The notes: generated by a model not told the origin, from the letters alone. Counted from the stretch's first letter, positions 10,901 to 22,806 are shown. The stretch is DNA of 64,000 bases from Microbotryum silenes-acaulis (GCA_003665825.1 QPFY01000001.1:2404948-2468947), one strand, 5' to 3'. Made by a program: numbers and translations.

Positions 10901-12835
10901 GGTTTTTATGTCGCAGACTTACCACTCCGTCATGTCCGATCTTTACCGTTCGGAAATTCAAGAACTTCTCGCGTCCTTCAAGGCGCAGATCCGCAAGACA
11001 CCCGAAGACGAATTGGAAGCGATGCATTTCGCGAGCAAAGAATCGCCGACGTTGAGGCAGCATTCGATTCGGAGACCCGGCACGCTGGTCAGTCGAAATC
11101 CGGCGGATGGGGGCAGGAAGAGGGAGAGGGAGGATAGTGCGGGCAGCAAGGAGGCGAAGATGAGTGCTAGTGAGGTGAGTGCGAGCGATAGCGAGGATGT
11201 ACTTCGTACGTTGATGGGGAGAACGCATTTGCTGAAATTGTGATGCGATTCTACAGGCGTTTGGTCGAGCGCTAGAACAAATCGTACCCCACGTCCAACG
11301 CGAACAAGGCTTCCTTGCCGACTTTCTGCACGTCAATTCCCTCGACGCCTCCATCACTTTTGCCGACTACATGATGCTCGAGACCTTTTTCCGAAGAGGG
11401 GCTACGCGGCATTTGAATGCCAACTTTGGCAAGATGAAGGATATCAAGGGGTCGATGGAGTTGGTGTTCAAGTTCTTGGAGAATGAGTTGAAGGAATGGA
11501 TTGAGGGGGTGTTGAGGATGGATCCGATGTTAGCTTCTTTCGACTGAGCAAGGAGGAAGAAGATTTGTACGCTAATTTAACGACGTTGTGTGTGGGACAG
11601 GCAAATTGTTGGGATCATCGCGACGCTCGACCAGTTCATCTTGCAATGCGAAGCGGAGAGGATCGAGTTCCTGTTAAGGCTGTTTCAGCGCCAGCATTCG
11701 AAATCCATCTCGTCGCTCGAGCGGCAGATCGTACGTTCGGTTTTTCATCCTTTACGATCGGATCGAGCGCACCACTGACCTCAACGTTGATCCTGCGATT
11801 GACGAGCAGAAGGAACAAATCAAAGGCATCGAACAAACCAAGCTCACACTCAAAAAGCGTAAAGGCGTCGTACCCTTCGTGCGCGTGTTCCCCATTTTCG
11901 TCGCACGCCTCGAGGCCCAACTCGAAGGCTGTGATGATTTGCCGATCAGGGATGTGGTGGATGGACATTATGAGAGCGTCACGAGTACGATGATGGATTG
12001 TTTGCAGCAGATGGCCAAGATGGATGGGGAGGGTCAGGGTGGGGAAGGCAAGGATCAACTGAATTATCATGTCATTCTCATTGGTGAGTTCGGATTTCGG
12101 CACGAGCGTCGAGCTCGGGCGAAGTGACTGACGATTACTTGTTGACCGCATCGAATAGAAAATATGCACCACATCATCGCCGTCTTCTCGGAGCAGCAGC
12201 GCGTCCTAGCGCTCGAACCGTTCGTCGGGCAAGCGAAGGAGAAGTACACGCAGAATTTGGATGCCTACATCCGCCTCATACTCCGACGACCTCTGGCTCG
12301 CGCTTTGGTGGGTTCATAATTGTGCAGCCTATACGTTTGTGATCGCTGCGATCAGTCGAATTGACTCGTCACTTGCCTAAATTGGCCCCACAGGACTTTT
12401 TCACCGGCCTCGAACAACTGCTACGCACGACCCCGCCGAACGAAGTATCCCTTCACTCGGCCTACACCAAAGCCGCCGTCCGGCGAGCGCTGAGTGACCT
12501 ACGCGCCAAGGACGTCAGGAAAGCGGTCGATGGGTTGTACAAGCGCGTCGATAAGCATTTCGGTGGGGAAGTTACGCATCAGGCGGCGCAACATTCCGAG
12601 GTGCTCAAGACGGTTTGGAAGGCGTGCGAGGACGAAATGTTGAAGATGTCCGGGGGCTGGAGGGCACTGTTGGAGAGATGTTATTCGGTACGTCTTGGGT
12701 TGAGGATTGGGTCTTCGTCGGGGGAGAGGGTTGTTTCTGATCTGGCTTTTCCTCCTTTTGTAGGACGACAAGGTCGGGTTGGACTTTTCGGCGACGGACG
12801 TGACAGAATTCTTCAGGAAAGCCCAGTCGGCATGA
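7994..12835 (+). CDS. SEC3: Exocyst complex component Sec3
   Basis: Sec3 marks exocytic sites and tethers secretory vesicles at the plasma membrane through phosphoinositide and Rho-GTPase binding. Exons: 7994-8066, 8179-8292, 8382-8494, 8549-8590, 8689-8809, 8885-10245, 10346-10834, 10917-11174, 11257-11528, 11601-11730, 11810-12083, 12159-12307, 12394-12687, 12764-12835; 1253 codons plus stop and every phase closes. Residues about 25-165 form the Sec3-type PH domain: YVAYCPTWEVV, RLKLHKAKLNSNATFSIGKT, FVLTITGKAYRYKT, WRRFMH then GRGQPDLVLLGF. About 170-440 is Pro/Ser/Ala-rich linker with a Ser/Ala homopolymer. The remainder is the helical exocyst region (AFGRALEQIVPHVQREQGF, QIVGIIATLDQFI, VFPIFVARLEAQLEGCDDLP). 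Intron 5 (8810-8884) is inferred as GC-AG, 75 nt, without in-frame stop. A short related fragment lies at 20.5-20.7 kb. Confidence 0.93.
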
Positions 12836-13498
12836 GCGGAGTCACAAGGGTCGTGACGATATTTCTTTGTGTGCAGTACTTTGGGTTTTTCTTGGTCGAT
12901 TGCAATGAGATTGACGACTGAGCTTTTACATTCGATAGCTTTTGATTCGCGAATAAGCACCTGCAGACCTTTTTGAACGAGAGAATGAAGCGACTCGTGC
13001 GTGAGTCGATCTGAGCTGATTTCCTTATTTGAGCAATAAATGGTCAATGAGGGTTGGTCCGACGTGGTCTTTTTCACCTCGAAGCACTACCGTGACGGAG
13101 GTAAACTCGACAATGATGGTGGGGCCGAGCCGGTACGACGTGGGACGTAACCCCGAGCGGCGGCGAGTGGCGGCGAACGCTCCCTCGCCCGACCGCTCGA
13201 TCGCACGGCGCGCTCTGAACCCCCTTTTTAAGTTGTCGGCCCGACAATGTGCGGTTGCCCAGCAGAGCGTCAGTGACTCGGAAAGCTCTCCTTTTTCCTT
13301 TCCTCTTCCCCTAACCGCTCAAGACACTTTCTAACGCACGATCTTGCGTTTGCTGGGTCAGGTGCCCGTCGACTACTATTCGGACCCCTACACACACCTT
13401 TTTGGCGATCGGTTCGCCCGTCGCTTTTAGTACTACGCCCCTACGCCCGTCCCGTTGCCGACGAGTGGTCGACCCACTGTACCAAGGACTAGCCTCGT
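12836..13498. other. Intergenic, SEC3 3' flank
   Basis: About 660 bases after the SEC3 stop. It includes an AATAAA at 13036-13041 and otherwise short unsupported frames. No domain seen; the right end leads into the first member of the kinase-like array. Confidence 0.4.
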
Positions 13499-14579
13499 AT
13501 GGATGGAATGCAAAGACTGGAAAGACAAGATTGGCCGCTTGATCCCGATCCCGATCCGGACGTGCGCGCTTCATCGGTCGCACACGATATGATCCCACGA
13601 GTACTGGCCGCACTCGAAACGGGCTTTGTGGCGCGCGGCAGTCACCATAACTCACCGATCCCACCACTCGTTAAAGCTGGCCTTCAGCGCTTCATGGGCC
13701 GCGAGATCACTGAGGAAGAAGACACCACTTAGAGTCGCTTTACTGTCTTATTACGTACCGTCATACAGCACCTGGTTCACCACCTCTGCACCCTTCCGTT
13801 CGCACTTGGCATCTCGTTCCGCAAGTCGAACGAGTCGACGGGCCAGGACGAGTCGGGGGCCGGGGTATACGAGCTTTGGATGGAAGAGGTCGAAGGCGGA
13901 GAGCGTTTGGTGAAAAGCCAACTTGCTATTGAAACTGAAATGGCGGAGAATTTTGTCTCGATGTTCACCAAGCACCAGACGAGAGATGAGTACGTGTGGC
14001 CGCCGTTGAACAATACGCTCGACATCAGTCCCTTCAAGGATGAAAGTTTGGTCGACATACTCCACTTTGGATCGGAGATGGCGGTCAGGGTGAGTACTAT
14101 AGCTTCTGAAGAGGTGATTATGCGACCAACACCGTGACGTTGGTTGTGTTGCTTCCGACAGTTGGCCCTACAAATTCTCGGCACGGCGAACGGTCGCTGA
14201 GGTATTCTCTGGGCGGCTCCCTACTTTGCGTTGGCTGAAATCGGCGAGTCATTCAAACGGTTTTTATTTTCTCGAGTCTCGGGTTGACTACGAATGGCTG
14301 CTAAGGCCGACAACTTTGTTTCGCTGCGCAGTGGAGCATCAACGGGAACACTATCTCTTTCTGAGTCCATTGTGCACCTCCGACAAAGAATCGGACGCCA
14401 GCATTGGCGCTTGGGAAGAATCTTTAATCCTTATTCTCTGGGCTATCATGATGTCCGACTCCGGTTTACCAGCCTTCGAGATACCCCCTCCCACGCTGGC
14501 CACGAAGGAGGAAGTTCGTCGCAAGGCCGACGAAGGCCTGAGGCCCGGCGGTAGTGGTTTGCCGAGGCGTGTAGTTTAA
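13499..14579 (+). pseudogene. Decayed paralogue 1 of the tandem kinase-like array (no kinase domain)
   Basis: One frame is open from ATG 13499 to the donor-like GTGAGT at about 14091, apart from a single TAG (about 13730). It aligns by eye with the N-terminal domain of the two downstream paralogues: VIQHLVHHLCTLPFAL with VIRHIVELLCGKAPW, and the block ending …ILHFGSEMAVR with …NLDGGSAAAVK. After the intron, LALQILGTANGR-stop-GILWAAPYFALAEI corresponds to MALHIRSTVNGRFGLLWAVPFFAVTEL, with a TGA inside. The next exon starts near 14333 (VEHQREHYLFLS…) and ends at TAA 14577-14579 at the level of …DEGLRPGG. The equivalent of the third donor is GC rather than GT (…GAAATCGGCGAGT). Two nonsense codons and loss of the whole kinase-like domain argue for a relic. 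Confidence 0.6.
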
Positions 14580-14887
14580 GTTTCCCGTGATGAGCCGTGT
14601 CCAGCACTCAACACAGACTGTCGAATAATGCTTCAGAATTGACTAACCTTACCATTGTTTCCGAAATTTGTAATGTCAAACTTTGCTGTACTTTCGTTTC
14701 TTTGACCTCCGAATGTTTGGCAGTGCTCAGTCAGGCTTTGGCGCTCTGGCAGACAGGTGCCTCCCCGAATAGCCTCTGCTCCATTCTAACGAGTCCACGG
14801 CTCAACACGGCTCGCTCGTACATCACCTCGACCCTCATGATCGCGTTGTTTGCAAAGGTCTATGCGGCGCTAACAACGCCCAGCACG

Positions 14888-17081
14888 ATGGCCGCGCTCC
14901 AAGACCTTTTTGAGCTCGTGCTAGCCCACAATGACCGATCCCGGCGCAACGACCCAAGCCGGCAATTCGCATCGTCGAACAGCTCCACAGAGAAGAGCCT
15001 GCAACGGAAAGGATGTCCTTTTGCTGCATGCCCGGAGAAGACCTGCCCAATCTCGGGGTCGCTGTTCGAGATCCGACCTTGATCGATCGAGCCACGCGAG
15101 CTCTGTACCGAGGTCTCGAACGAACGTCGACCCCCCCACTCAGTACGCGCCTGCCTCGCGACACCCACAATTGGCTGCTACAGCAGTATCCGAGATATCA
15201 CAAGCACGAGCCGTTGGAGGATATCGAACCCCCGTGCATGCTTCTGGGCGACTTGAGCGTACCCGTGTTGCGCTTCGTTGTAGAGTTGCTGTGCGGCACG
15301 CCCCGACGCATCAGCTCCAAGAAGCCGCGTACGACGCTCGGGCAGAGAGGATATAGGAACTACATCATGGGGAGCGGCTTGCAAGGTCAAGGTGACGCAG
15401 ACATTGAGCCTCTGGCGACAATTGCGGTGCAAGTGTTTTCGAAGGAGGAGCTCGAGTCGTTGTTTGATCAGCGTTCTCAACTCGCGGACACGAGCGGCGT
15501 ACTCGACATTCGACTCGTCAAAGGCGGCCTGGGTCGGACCACGAGTTTGGACGGCGAGGGGGCAATGGCGGTCAAGGTGAGGAACACCACTCGACGGTTC
15601 GAGCAGGAAGTCGAAACTGAATCCGGCTGTGGCAGATGGCGCTACATGTGCACAGCGCCGCTAACGGGCGATTCGGCCTGCTCTGGGCACCTCCCTTGTT
15701 TGCTCTGACCGAACTTGGTGAGTTTCCCGAGCGTACCCTTTGTTTCGAGACCAACCGGAATCCGAGAGCTGACTCGGCGATGGTTGGAAACTTTTTCGTC
15801 ACTCGTGCCCAGTTGTGTTCGAGAGAAAAAGTCACCTCTTGATCAGCGACTTGTGTTCGATGACTTCCGTTCCTCCGAGCCCGACTGCACCCAAGATCCA
15901 ACCGTTCTTTGCCATCCTCTTTTCGATTTTCATGAGCTGCCAGCCTGAGTACCGGATCGATGATCCCTCAGAGGATGATTTGCGGACATGGCATGCCGCT
16001 GCGGAAGGATTCAACAGCTCCACTCCCCTTGCTCCACTTCGACCGATGCAAGATCTCGACGGGGCTGTCTACCCTCTGCTTCACGATGACGAGGCCGTGA
16101 TCACCGTGCGACACCTTGCAGGTACTCAGGTGGGTGTTGTGGTTACATCAGACGCTTTATCGAGGCGTGTACTTATTCGGACCTCTGAAGAATGACACAG
16201 ATTATTTGTGATGCCGAAACGAACACGGACTCCCGCATGGTCGCGATGGGCGTGATACTCGAGTGCGACAACGTGAGCGCGCCGCTTCTTCTTCTCTGTC
16301 TTCTCGTCCTTTTTGATGTGTTTTTGATTTTCTGCCGTTTTCGTTGTTGGGATCGATGTCAGTTCTTCGGATCCGGTTTGTGTGAGGCCGCCGACGAGGT
16401 CCCGGATGTCCTACCCTGGTTCGACATGCCACTCGCGGATGCGGCAAAGCTCGATCGTCTCGATATTATCACTCCGCTTGGGCACGGTCGGTCAGCCACG
16501 GTATGGAAGCTAAAGTGGTCTCGAAGATCGAGGCCAAAGGACGAAGGCGCATCGTTATGGGTCGCTAAAGACGACGATCCCGTCTCGATCGTCGCCAAAG
16601 TCGTTCCACCCGAGTTCGCAACATCGGTCGCTCGCGAGTATTTCATCTACACGCAAATCGTACCTCGGATTTCCCCTGCTGCACAAGCGTACTTCCCCAA
16701 GTTCTATGGTCTCTTCAGGAGCGGGTGGGATGGAGGGGGGTTCGTGCTCGTGATGGAAGACGGTGGAAAGCGGATTACGCCCCAGGAGTTGAGCTCCTCT
16801 TCTTCGCCGGTAGGGAGAGAGGCCATGTGAGTACCATCCTACACTTGTGTGTGACCGCGTACTTGTGCAGCCTGTCAAGATTGACTTTTGCTTTGCTTTA
16901 ATACACATTCAGGGCGGCGTTTGAATTGCTCGAAAAGGAAGGGTTGTTTCATTGGGATGAGCGAGCGCACAATGTCCTACAGCGCGCCGATGGTCGACTC
17001 TTCATCGTCGATTGGGGCGAAGCGCGCTTCAATCCGCCGAGGCCGGCTACTGTCCAAGCCGCCGATGCCGCTTTCAGTTGA
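14888..17081 (+). CDS. Tandem paralogue 2: unknown N-terminal domain plus kinase-like domain (HWD variant)
   Basis: Exons from ATG 15013: 15013-15576, 15636-15717, 15813-16129, 16201-16272, 16363-16826, 16913-17081; 555 codons plus stop. Exon lengths 82, 317 and 72 are identical to those of paralogue 3. Sequence homologous to the first ~50 residues of paralogue 3 exists upstream (ATG 14888, MAALQDLFELVL) but is out of frame with the rest, so either the shorter start is used or the gene is frameshifted. The kinase-like part has a Gly-rich loop (LGHGRSATVW), VAKVV lysine, AREYFIY glutamate, then HWDERAHNVL in place of HRD…N and VDWGEA in place of DFG. Arg of HRD is lost but the catalytic Asp and Asn positions remain. 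Substrate and pathway are unknown. Sister genes lie on both sides in the same orientation. Confidence 0.6.
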
Positions 17082-18167
17082 GGGTTAGTGGAAAGCAAAG
17101 TGCTGTGCTGCTCATTACACGATGAGGCATTCCAATAAATTGTAAGTACGAATGACGCTTCAATATATCATTTCTGGAATGTAGCCACACCTGAGCCATC
17201 TGCAGCGCGATTTCCGGCGAATAAAGTCGCTGGGATGAAGTTCTGGATCACAGCGAAAGGAAAAAAAAAAAAGTGGCCGTCGCATTCCTTAATCGTATCA
17301 CCTCCACTCCTTTGAAATTGCTTAATCTGCTCAGCATGGAATACAAGAGTTCAAAATCCAGTTGCGGGTCGACAATAGTCACCTCGGTCAGCTACGTACG
17401 CGCGAGCTCCGAGTTCGAGCGTCCGAGCTCTAGGCTGTGAACCTGATCGGTGCCAATGTGGGGGGGGGGGGGGTCCGCGGTGACATGCGGGAGGTCCACG
17501 GTAGAGGGGATTTTCAGGTCGCACGAGCAACTGGTACTGGGCACGGTAGAGCACGCCGCTATACAACGAGTTGCGAGTGAAATGGATCCGACGGGGGTGG
17601 AGATAGGTGCGCCATGGACTCACTGCTATCGTAGAGGCTGCAAGTCTCACTGCAGCTTTGTGTGAGTTAGCTGCACTCCGAGTCGAGCAGCGAACGCAGT
17701 GTGGGGCAAAGCTGTCGGACCGTTATCGGCATTTGGGTACTACGTGGCGTTTGGGATTGGAGTGCTTACATTAACGTACCGTTCAACTTACCTAGGTGGG
17801 CTCCATTACCGAGCTGACTGTATAGTGAAAAAAAAAATGCAGACAATTAAGACGGTTGACGCCTCGATCGCAGCCTGATCCAGCCGAAAATAAGCCCTAG
17901 TCGCCGGCCGCTGACGCGCTGACTGCCGTTCTCAGCAGCTGAGCACGTCAGCCGACTGCAACCTCCTCGCGCTTCTCACACTCCTCTCACCTTCTGCCTG
18001 CAATCCGGCCGCGCTTGCCGTCTGTCCCACTGCCTTGCCTCCCGTCACTCAAACGAGTTGGTATCTCCGCTCGTTAGAGAGCGCGGATCGATCGTCGCTT
18101 CGCCTCGTCTGGCTCGTCTCGACTCTCGAACGTCCTCCGCAAGCCTGTGAAGGCTTGGAACGTCAAG
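17082..18167. other. Intergenic spacer in the kinase-like array
   Basis: About 1.1 kb between paralogues 2 and 3. Contains an A run near 17262-17271, a G run near 17460-17472 and no frame with family motifs. The segment just before 18168 presumably carries the promoter of paralogue 3. Confidence 0.4.
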
Positions 18168-20398
18168 ATGGCGTCTTTTGCACAACCGGTCGCGACGCAA
18201 ACAACGACAAGCACTCCGGCCACGCTCCAAGACCTTCTTGAGCTCGTGCTGCCCTACTACACCAACCAAGCGCGCCGCGACGACCCAGGGGAGGAGCCCA
18301 CGACGAGCGCGATGACCCTCTGTCGTATGCCTGGAGAAGACCTGCCGCATCTCGGGATTGCCGTTAGAGATCCGACCTTGATCGATCGACTTACGCGAGG
18401 ACTGTACCGAGGTCTCGAACGAACATCGACCCCACTCAGCACCCCGCTCCCCGAATATACGCGGGATTGGTTGCAAACCTATATCGCAGAGCTCGATCTT
18501 TGCCCACTGGAGGAGGAACCCATACCTTGTATCACTCTTCAGCAGTACCGCGGGCCCGTCATCCGCCATATCGTGGAATTGCTTTGTGGCAAGGCCCCTT
18601 GGATTGAGTCGCGCAAGCCGCGTACGACGCTCGGGCAGACAGGCGATTGCGACTACATCATGAGGGACGAGTACCTGCATCGGAGTGGCATGCAGCTCGA
18701 GCCGTTAACGACACTCGCAGTCCAAGTGACACCGAAGGAGACGCTTGATTCGTTCTTTGACCAGAGCTCTTTGGGTGTGGACACGACTTCGTCCAGCATG
18801 CTCGACATTCGACTTGTCAAAGGTGGCGTGGGTCGAATAGTGAACCTGGATGGTGGCTCGGCAGCGGCGGTGAAGGTGAGCAACTTCGCGGCTCGGCTCA
18901 CATTCGGCATGGCACTCGCAACTCGAACCTGACCTCCGTTAGACGACTCGTTCTGGCAGATGGCGCTACATATCCGGAGCACGGTGAATGGGCGATTTGG
19001 TTTGCTCTGGGCAGTTCCCTTTTTTGCCGTGACCGAGCTTGGTGAGTCTCCAAAGCGAGATTGTTTTGTAGTGGGATCGTTGAGGATGCGAGGTCTGACT
19101 TGATGATTCTTACGCGTTGCCTCCCGGGCCAGTCGAGTTCGAGGGAAGGACCCATCTTCTGGTCAGCGATGTGTTTTCGATGACCGCCATCCCTTCGGGC
19201 CCAACTGGACACAAGATCCAACCAATTTTCTTCATCCTCATCTCGCTCTTCATGAGCTGCCATGCCGAGTATCGGATCGATGCTCCCTCGGGCGGCGACT
19301 TGCGGGCATGGCATGGCGCCGCGGAAGAACTCGACCGTCCCACTTTCGTTGCCCCCCTTCGACCGATGTCCAATGTCGACGATGCGGTGGCCCCTCTTCT
19401 TCAGGATGCCAAGACCGTGATTGGCTTGCGACACCGTCCCGGCAGCCAAGTGGGTGCTGTATTTCCACCTTCCGCTTTCTCGCGCTGTGCACTGATTATT
19501 TGGCCTCTTCGGCAGATCGTATGTGATGTCGAGACGAACACGGACTCGTGCATGGTCGCGATGGGTGTCGAACTCGAGTGCGACAACGTGAGTACGACTT
19601 CCACTCTTACCTGACGTAACAAAGTGTCCTGACGTGTTGCTGTCTCCTCTTTTTCGCCGGTGCCAGTTCTTTGGATCAGACCTCAGTGAGGCCAACCTTT
19701 GTGAACCTCAAGAGACACCACCGGTCTTGCCTTGGTTCGACATGCCACTCGCGGATGCTGTGAAACTCGACCGTCTCGACCTCATTACGCCGCTTGGACA
19801 TGGTCTTACTGGCATGGTTTGGAAAGCCAAGTGGTCGCGTCGGTCGAGACCTGGAGATGTCCGCAGGTCATCGCGCCTCGCCAAACGGAGCGAACACGTT
19901 CCTGTCGTCGCCAAGGTCGTCCCAGCTACGTTCGCGTCGTCGGTCGCTCGCGAGTACTTCATCTACACCCAGGCTGTGCCCCAGCTATCCCCCGAAGCTC
20001 AGGCATACATCCCCAAGTTCTTCGCCCTCTATCGGAGCGGCTGGGACGGTGGAGTTTTCGTGCTCGTGTTGGAAGATGTCGGTGAACCCGTCAATCGGAA
20101 GGATTTTGCTTCACGGTCTTTAGAGGCCGACGTCGCGGCTCAGTGAGTGTATTTCCTTCCTTGTGTTCACTCTGTCTTACTGATCTTGCGATGGCTGACT
20201 TTACTGATCTGCTTCTTTAGAGCTGCCTTTCGACTTTTCGAACAAGAAGGACTCCACCATAGGGATAAGCGCCCCAGCAATGTTCTCCGACGCGCGGACG
20301 GTCGACTGTTCATCGTCGATTGGGGGGAAGCTTGCTTCAGTCCATCGGTGCGGGCTACACTTCGGGCGCACGAAGCCAAGGATGATGCAAAGTTGTAG
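18168..20398 (+). CDS. Tandem paralogue 3: unknown N-terminal domain plus kinase-like domain
   Basis: Exons 18168-18875, 18960-19041, 19133-19449, 19516-19587, 19667-20142, 20221-20398; GT-AG; 610 codons plus stop. The N-terminal ~390 residues (TLQDLLELVLPYY, MPGEDLPHLGIAVRDPTLID, VIRHIVELLCGKAPW, FFILISLFMSCHAEYRIDAP) match no domain I know. Residues about 430-610 look like a compact protein-kinase-like fold: LGHGLTG (437-443), VVAKVV with Lys476, AREYFIY with Glu489, LHHRDKRPSNVL (HRD 565-567, Asn572) and VDWGEA (585-589). The chain ends 21 residues after that Glu-Ala, so the usual activation segment and C-lobe are absent. Paralogue 2 ends at the same place, so this is a family trait rather than a truncation. 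All canonical catalytic residues are present. ATG 18168 has a good context (aagATGG); an upstream in-frame ATG at 18147 is possible. Confidence 0.8.
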
Positions 20399-20504
20399 TC
20401 GCTCCATGTCGCAGTGATGGGTGGGGTTGTTGTGGTTTTGGGGAGGTGACCTCCGTATTCGCAAATGTGTTCGACCCGCAAGTGTGAACATGCGCCGCTT
20501 TCTT

Positions 20505-20679
20505 GCTCCGTAGTAAAGTCGCGAAGAGCTCTGTTAGTAAGGTAAGCAGCTCGAGGTGGAGGGGACTGAGGGGTCAACGATGTTGGGGAGAAGGGCATGC
20601 GCACTGACATTTGCACCGGATCTCCTCTGTGCAGGCCTTTGCTCGAGCGCTCGAACAGATTATCCCTCACATCCAGCGC
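20505..20679 (+). pseudogene. Relic of a second SEC3 copy (one exon-intron junction)
   Basis: After a GTAAGC donor at 20542 and an acceptor at 20634, the 45 bases 20635-20679 read AFARALEQIIPHIQR, against AFGRALEQIVPHVQR at the start of SEC3 exon 9 (11257-11301). By my count about 35 of 45 bases match, and nearly all differences are silent or conservative. The preceding intron also shares the block around gttggggagaagggca with SEC3 intron 8, and the bases before the donor (…AGTAAG) resemble SEC3 …AGTGAG. Homology stops right after Arg, where the R1 repeat begins. This is a diverged, truncated duplicate, not a working gene. Confidence 0.6.
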
Positions 20680-20689
20680 ACACTGTCGT

Positions 20690-21395
20690 TCGACCTCGTT
20701 GGTCGCTCCGACTAATCAACTTCAACCCGGCAAACCTCTCAAGATTTTCCGCAGAACGCCATCTCAGTGCTTCACATCTTCCATCCCACGTTGCGCACGT
20801 TGGAGCACAAGGTCATGCCTCGGGCCTCTCGGGACTACTATGCGCCAGATTTCGGCTCCGTGACGATACTTCACACTCTCAATCGACCTCGTCGCCCGCT
20901 CGAAGCGTTTCATACGTGCGTTCACCATCCCACCTCTGTGACTTGCTTGTTCGTACACGTGTCAGCAACTCTGGTCATTTTGTCATGAGCTGCGTTCGGC
21001 GACGCACGGTGCTCGGTCTCCTCTCGCTTCGCTTCTTTGTGCACCCACTTCGCCTGACGTCGACGAACCCGTATGGCATGTACTTAGCAAGTCGTCCGAG
21101 CGGTAAGTGCTTGCCTTCAACCTGAAACCTTTCCCGTCCTTTACTCGTTGTGCACTCCTGCTCATGTTTGACGTTCCACTCGCTCCACCAGGTCTCAGTT
21201 CTCGTTTGCGCTCAACTCGGCTCTTTAGACTCCAACTCGCTCGAAACCGTTTAGCTCTCACGGATGAGCGATCATCGACTCCTTCCAGATTGAGGATCAA
21301 CACTTTTCCGGCGAAACTTGCTCTGCTCGACCTCGATCCCACTTCTATTGGCCCTGGCCTCAGCAGTAAACTCGGTGCGACAACTCGGCATCTCA
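20690..21395 (+). repeat. R1 repeat, copy a (partial)
   Basis: This segment is the tail part of the repeat family called R1 here. Shared blocks include cctacgttgcgcacgt-like, actctcaatcgacctcg, the intron-like stretch at about 21100-21192 ending caccag, and ctttgctcgacctcgat. Related copies lie near 38-41, 45-47 and 55-58.4 kb. No intact frame. It abuts the SEC3 relic on the left and a transposase relic on the right. Confidence 0.6.
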
Positions 21396-22806
21396 GCAAT
21401 TCCACTCGCCGCCAAATCGACGCTGTTCGACGTGCCCGGGTCCTTCCCAATCGACGTTGCACACCTGCTGGGGAACAACATTCCCGCTCTACTGTGGAAG
21501 TCACCTGTCTGCTGGAGATCCGTAAAAGATGGCACTCGCATCCTCTCTACCGCTGCGGCTTTGCTCGAAGGTGCCCAGGTGACGACGCCAAGCGCATTCG
21601 GAACCTACCTGCGAAACCCTCAAGAGAAGGCCAACACGTGCTACAAGATTCACGAGTGGTTGCAATTTGAGTTGAATGGATCCGTCGCCGTCCTCCGAGA
21701 CGCCGGCATGCCCGACAAGTACGTCGCACACTGGGCTGACTTCGTCAGGCTCGTCAGGCTTGTGCTCGACCGCAGCCCCGCCAGCATTGAACGCATCCAA
21801 ACCATCGACGAGCTCGCCGACCGGTTCGTACAAGAGCAAGAGCGTCTGTATGTCGGTCAGCGGGAACCGGGTCGAAGCGATGCCCTTAGCCATTCACAAA
21901 CTCCACCACCTCGGGGAATGGATCAAGCGGGTCGGTAACCTCAGCCTTGTGTCGCAGTTGCAGCTCGAGCGAGTCATCGGCTACTGCAAGAAGGACGCGA
22001 CTTCGAACGTGAGCCCGTGCATGAGCTTGATGAAGAAGGCAAGTCCCCAGAGCAGTGGGGAAGTGCTCGGGATGCCTGCGGCTGACCGTGACCGGGTGTT
22101 TGCCTTCGACACCGCTTCACAGACCATCCTACGCGAACAGCAGAAATGCTGGGCGGACAACGATCCCGAGTTCGCCGCACTCGTGCTAGCGCTTTTGCCC
22201 GAACCGTCGCTGCCCGAGCCAGGACGGGTCTTGACGCTCTTCTCGCCGGTCGAGACTCGAGCCAGCGAGGACTGGCACCGAGAGTGCGAAGCGTGGACGA
22301 AGGCGTTCGGGGACGGCAAGATAAGAGGGTTGGTCGGAAGCCTCGAAGACGAAGTCGTTTACTGGGATCACTACGGTCGTGCCACGCTCAGTAATGCCAA
22401 GCGAAACTACTTGTCGACGACGAGGCGCGAAGGTGAAGACGACAACGACCGGCGGCAGGCGTCTCGCTTTGTGACGACATCGTTCGATTCGACGGGAGCT
22501 CAAACTCGTAAAGCGATGTACACGATTGGTCGAGCCATGGCGATCGTACGGGTGCCGCCCCATGTCGAACTCAAGCTCGGGCGTTCGCGTCTTGCCGTCG
22601 TCGCCGAACTGTACCCACCGGCGCGACTGTTGTACAAGTCGATGCCGTTCGTTCACACGGAGCCCACGACACCAGCCGTGATTCCGATCGAGACCGTGAA
22701 CAAGCTAGTCGGTGCGTACTACTCGACCAAGGACCCACGCATGTACGTGTTTGAGGACATGTTCGATAACGACGGATCCACCATGGTGAGGGTTTTCGAG
22801 TCCTAG
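21396..22806 (+). pseudogene. Tnp2-like (CACTA-type) transposase, C-terminal relic
   Basis: Two overlapping frames together give the C-terminal half of a plant/fungal Tnp2-type transposase-related protein. The first (to about 21860) has FPIDVAHLLGNNIPALLW, YKIHEWLQFELNG and MPDKYVAHWADFVRLVRL. The second (to TAG 22804-22806) has LAIHKLHHLGEWIKRVGN and VSQLQLERVIGYCKK, then a long tail. The frame changes at about 21840-21890, inside the region that should be continuous, so this is a frameshift. There is no N-terminal catalytic part upstream; the left edge is R1 repeat. Family assignment is by motif resemblance (FPIDxxHLL…IHxLxH…ER); no terminal inverted repeats were recognised. Confidence 0.6.

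Noticed and set aside
13880..14137. A separate small gene at the 85-codon frame
   Set aside because: It aligns with the end of the first exon of the kinase-like array proteins, so it is part of decayed paralogue 1.
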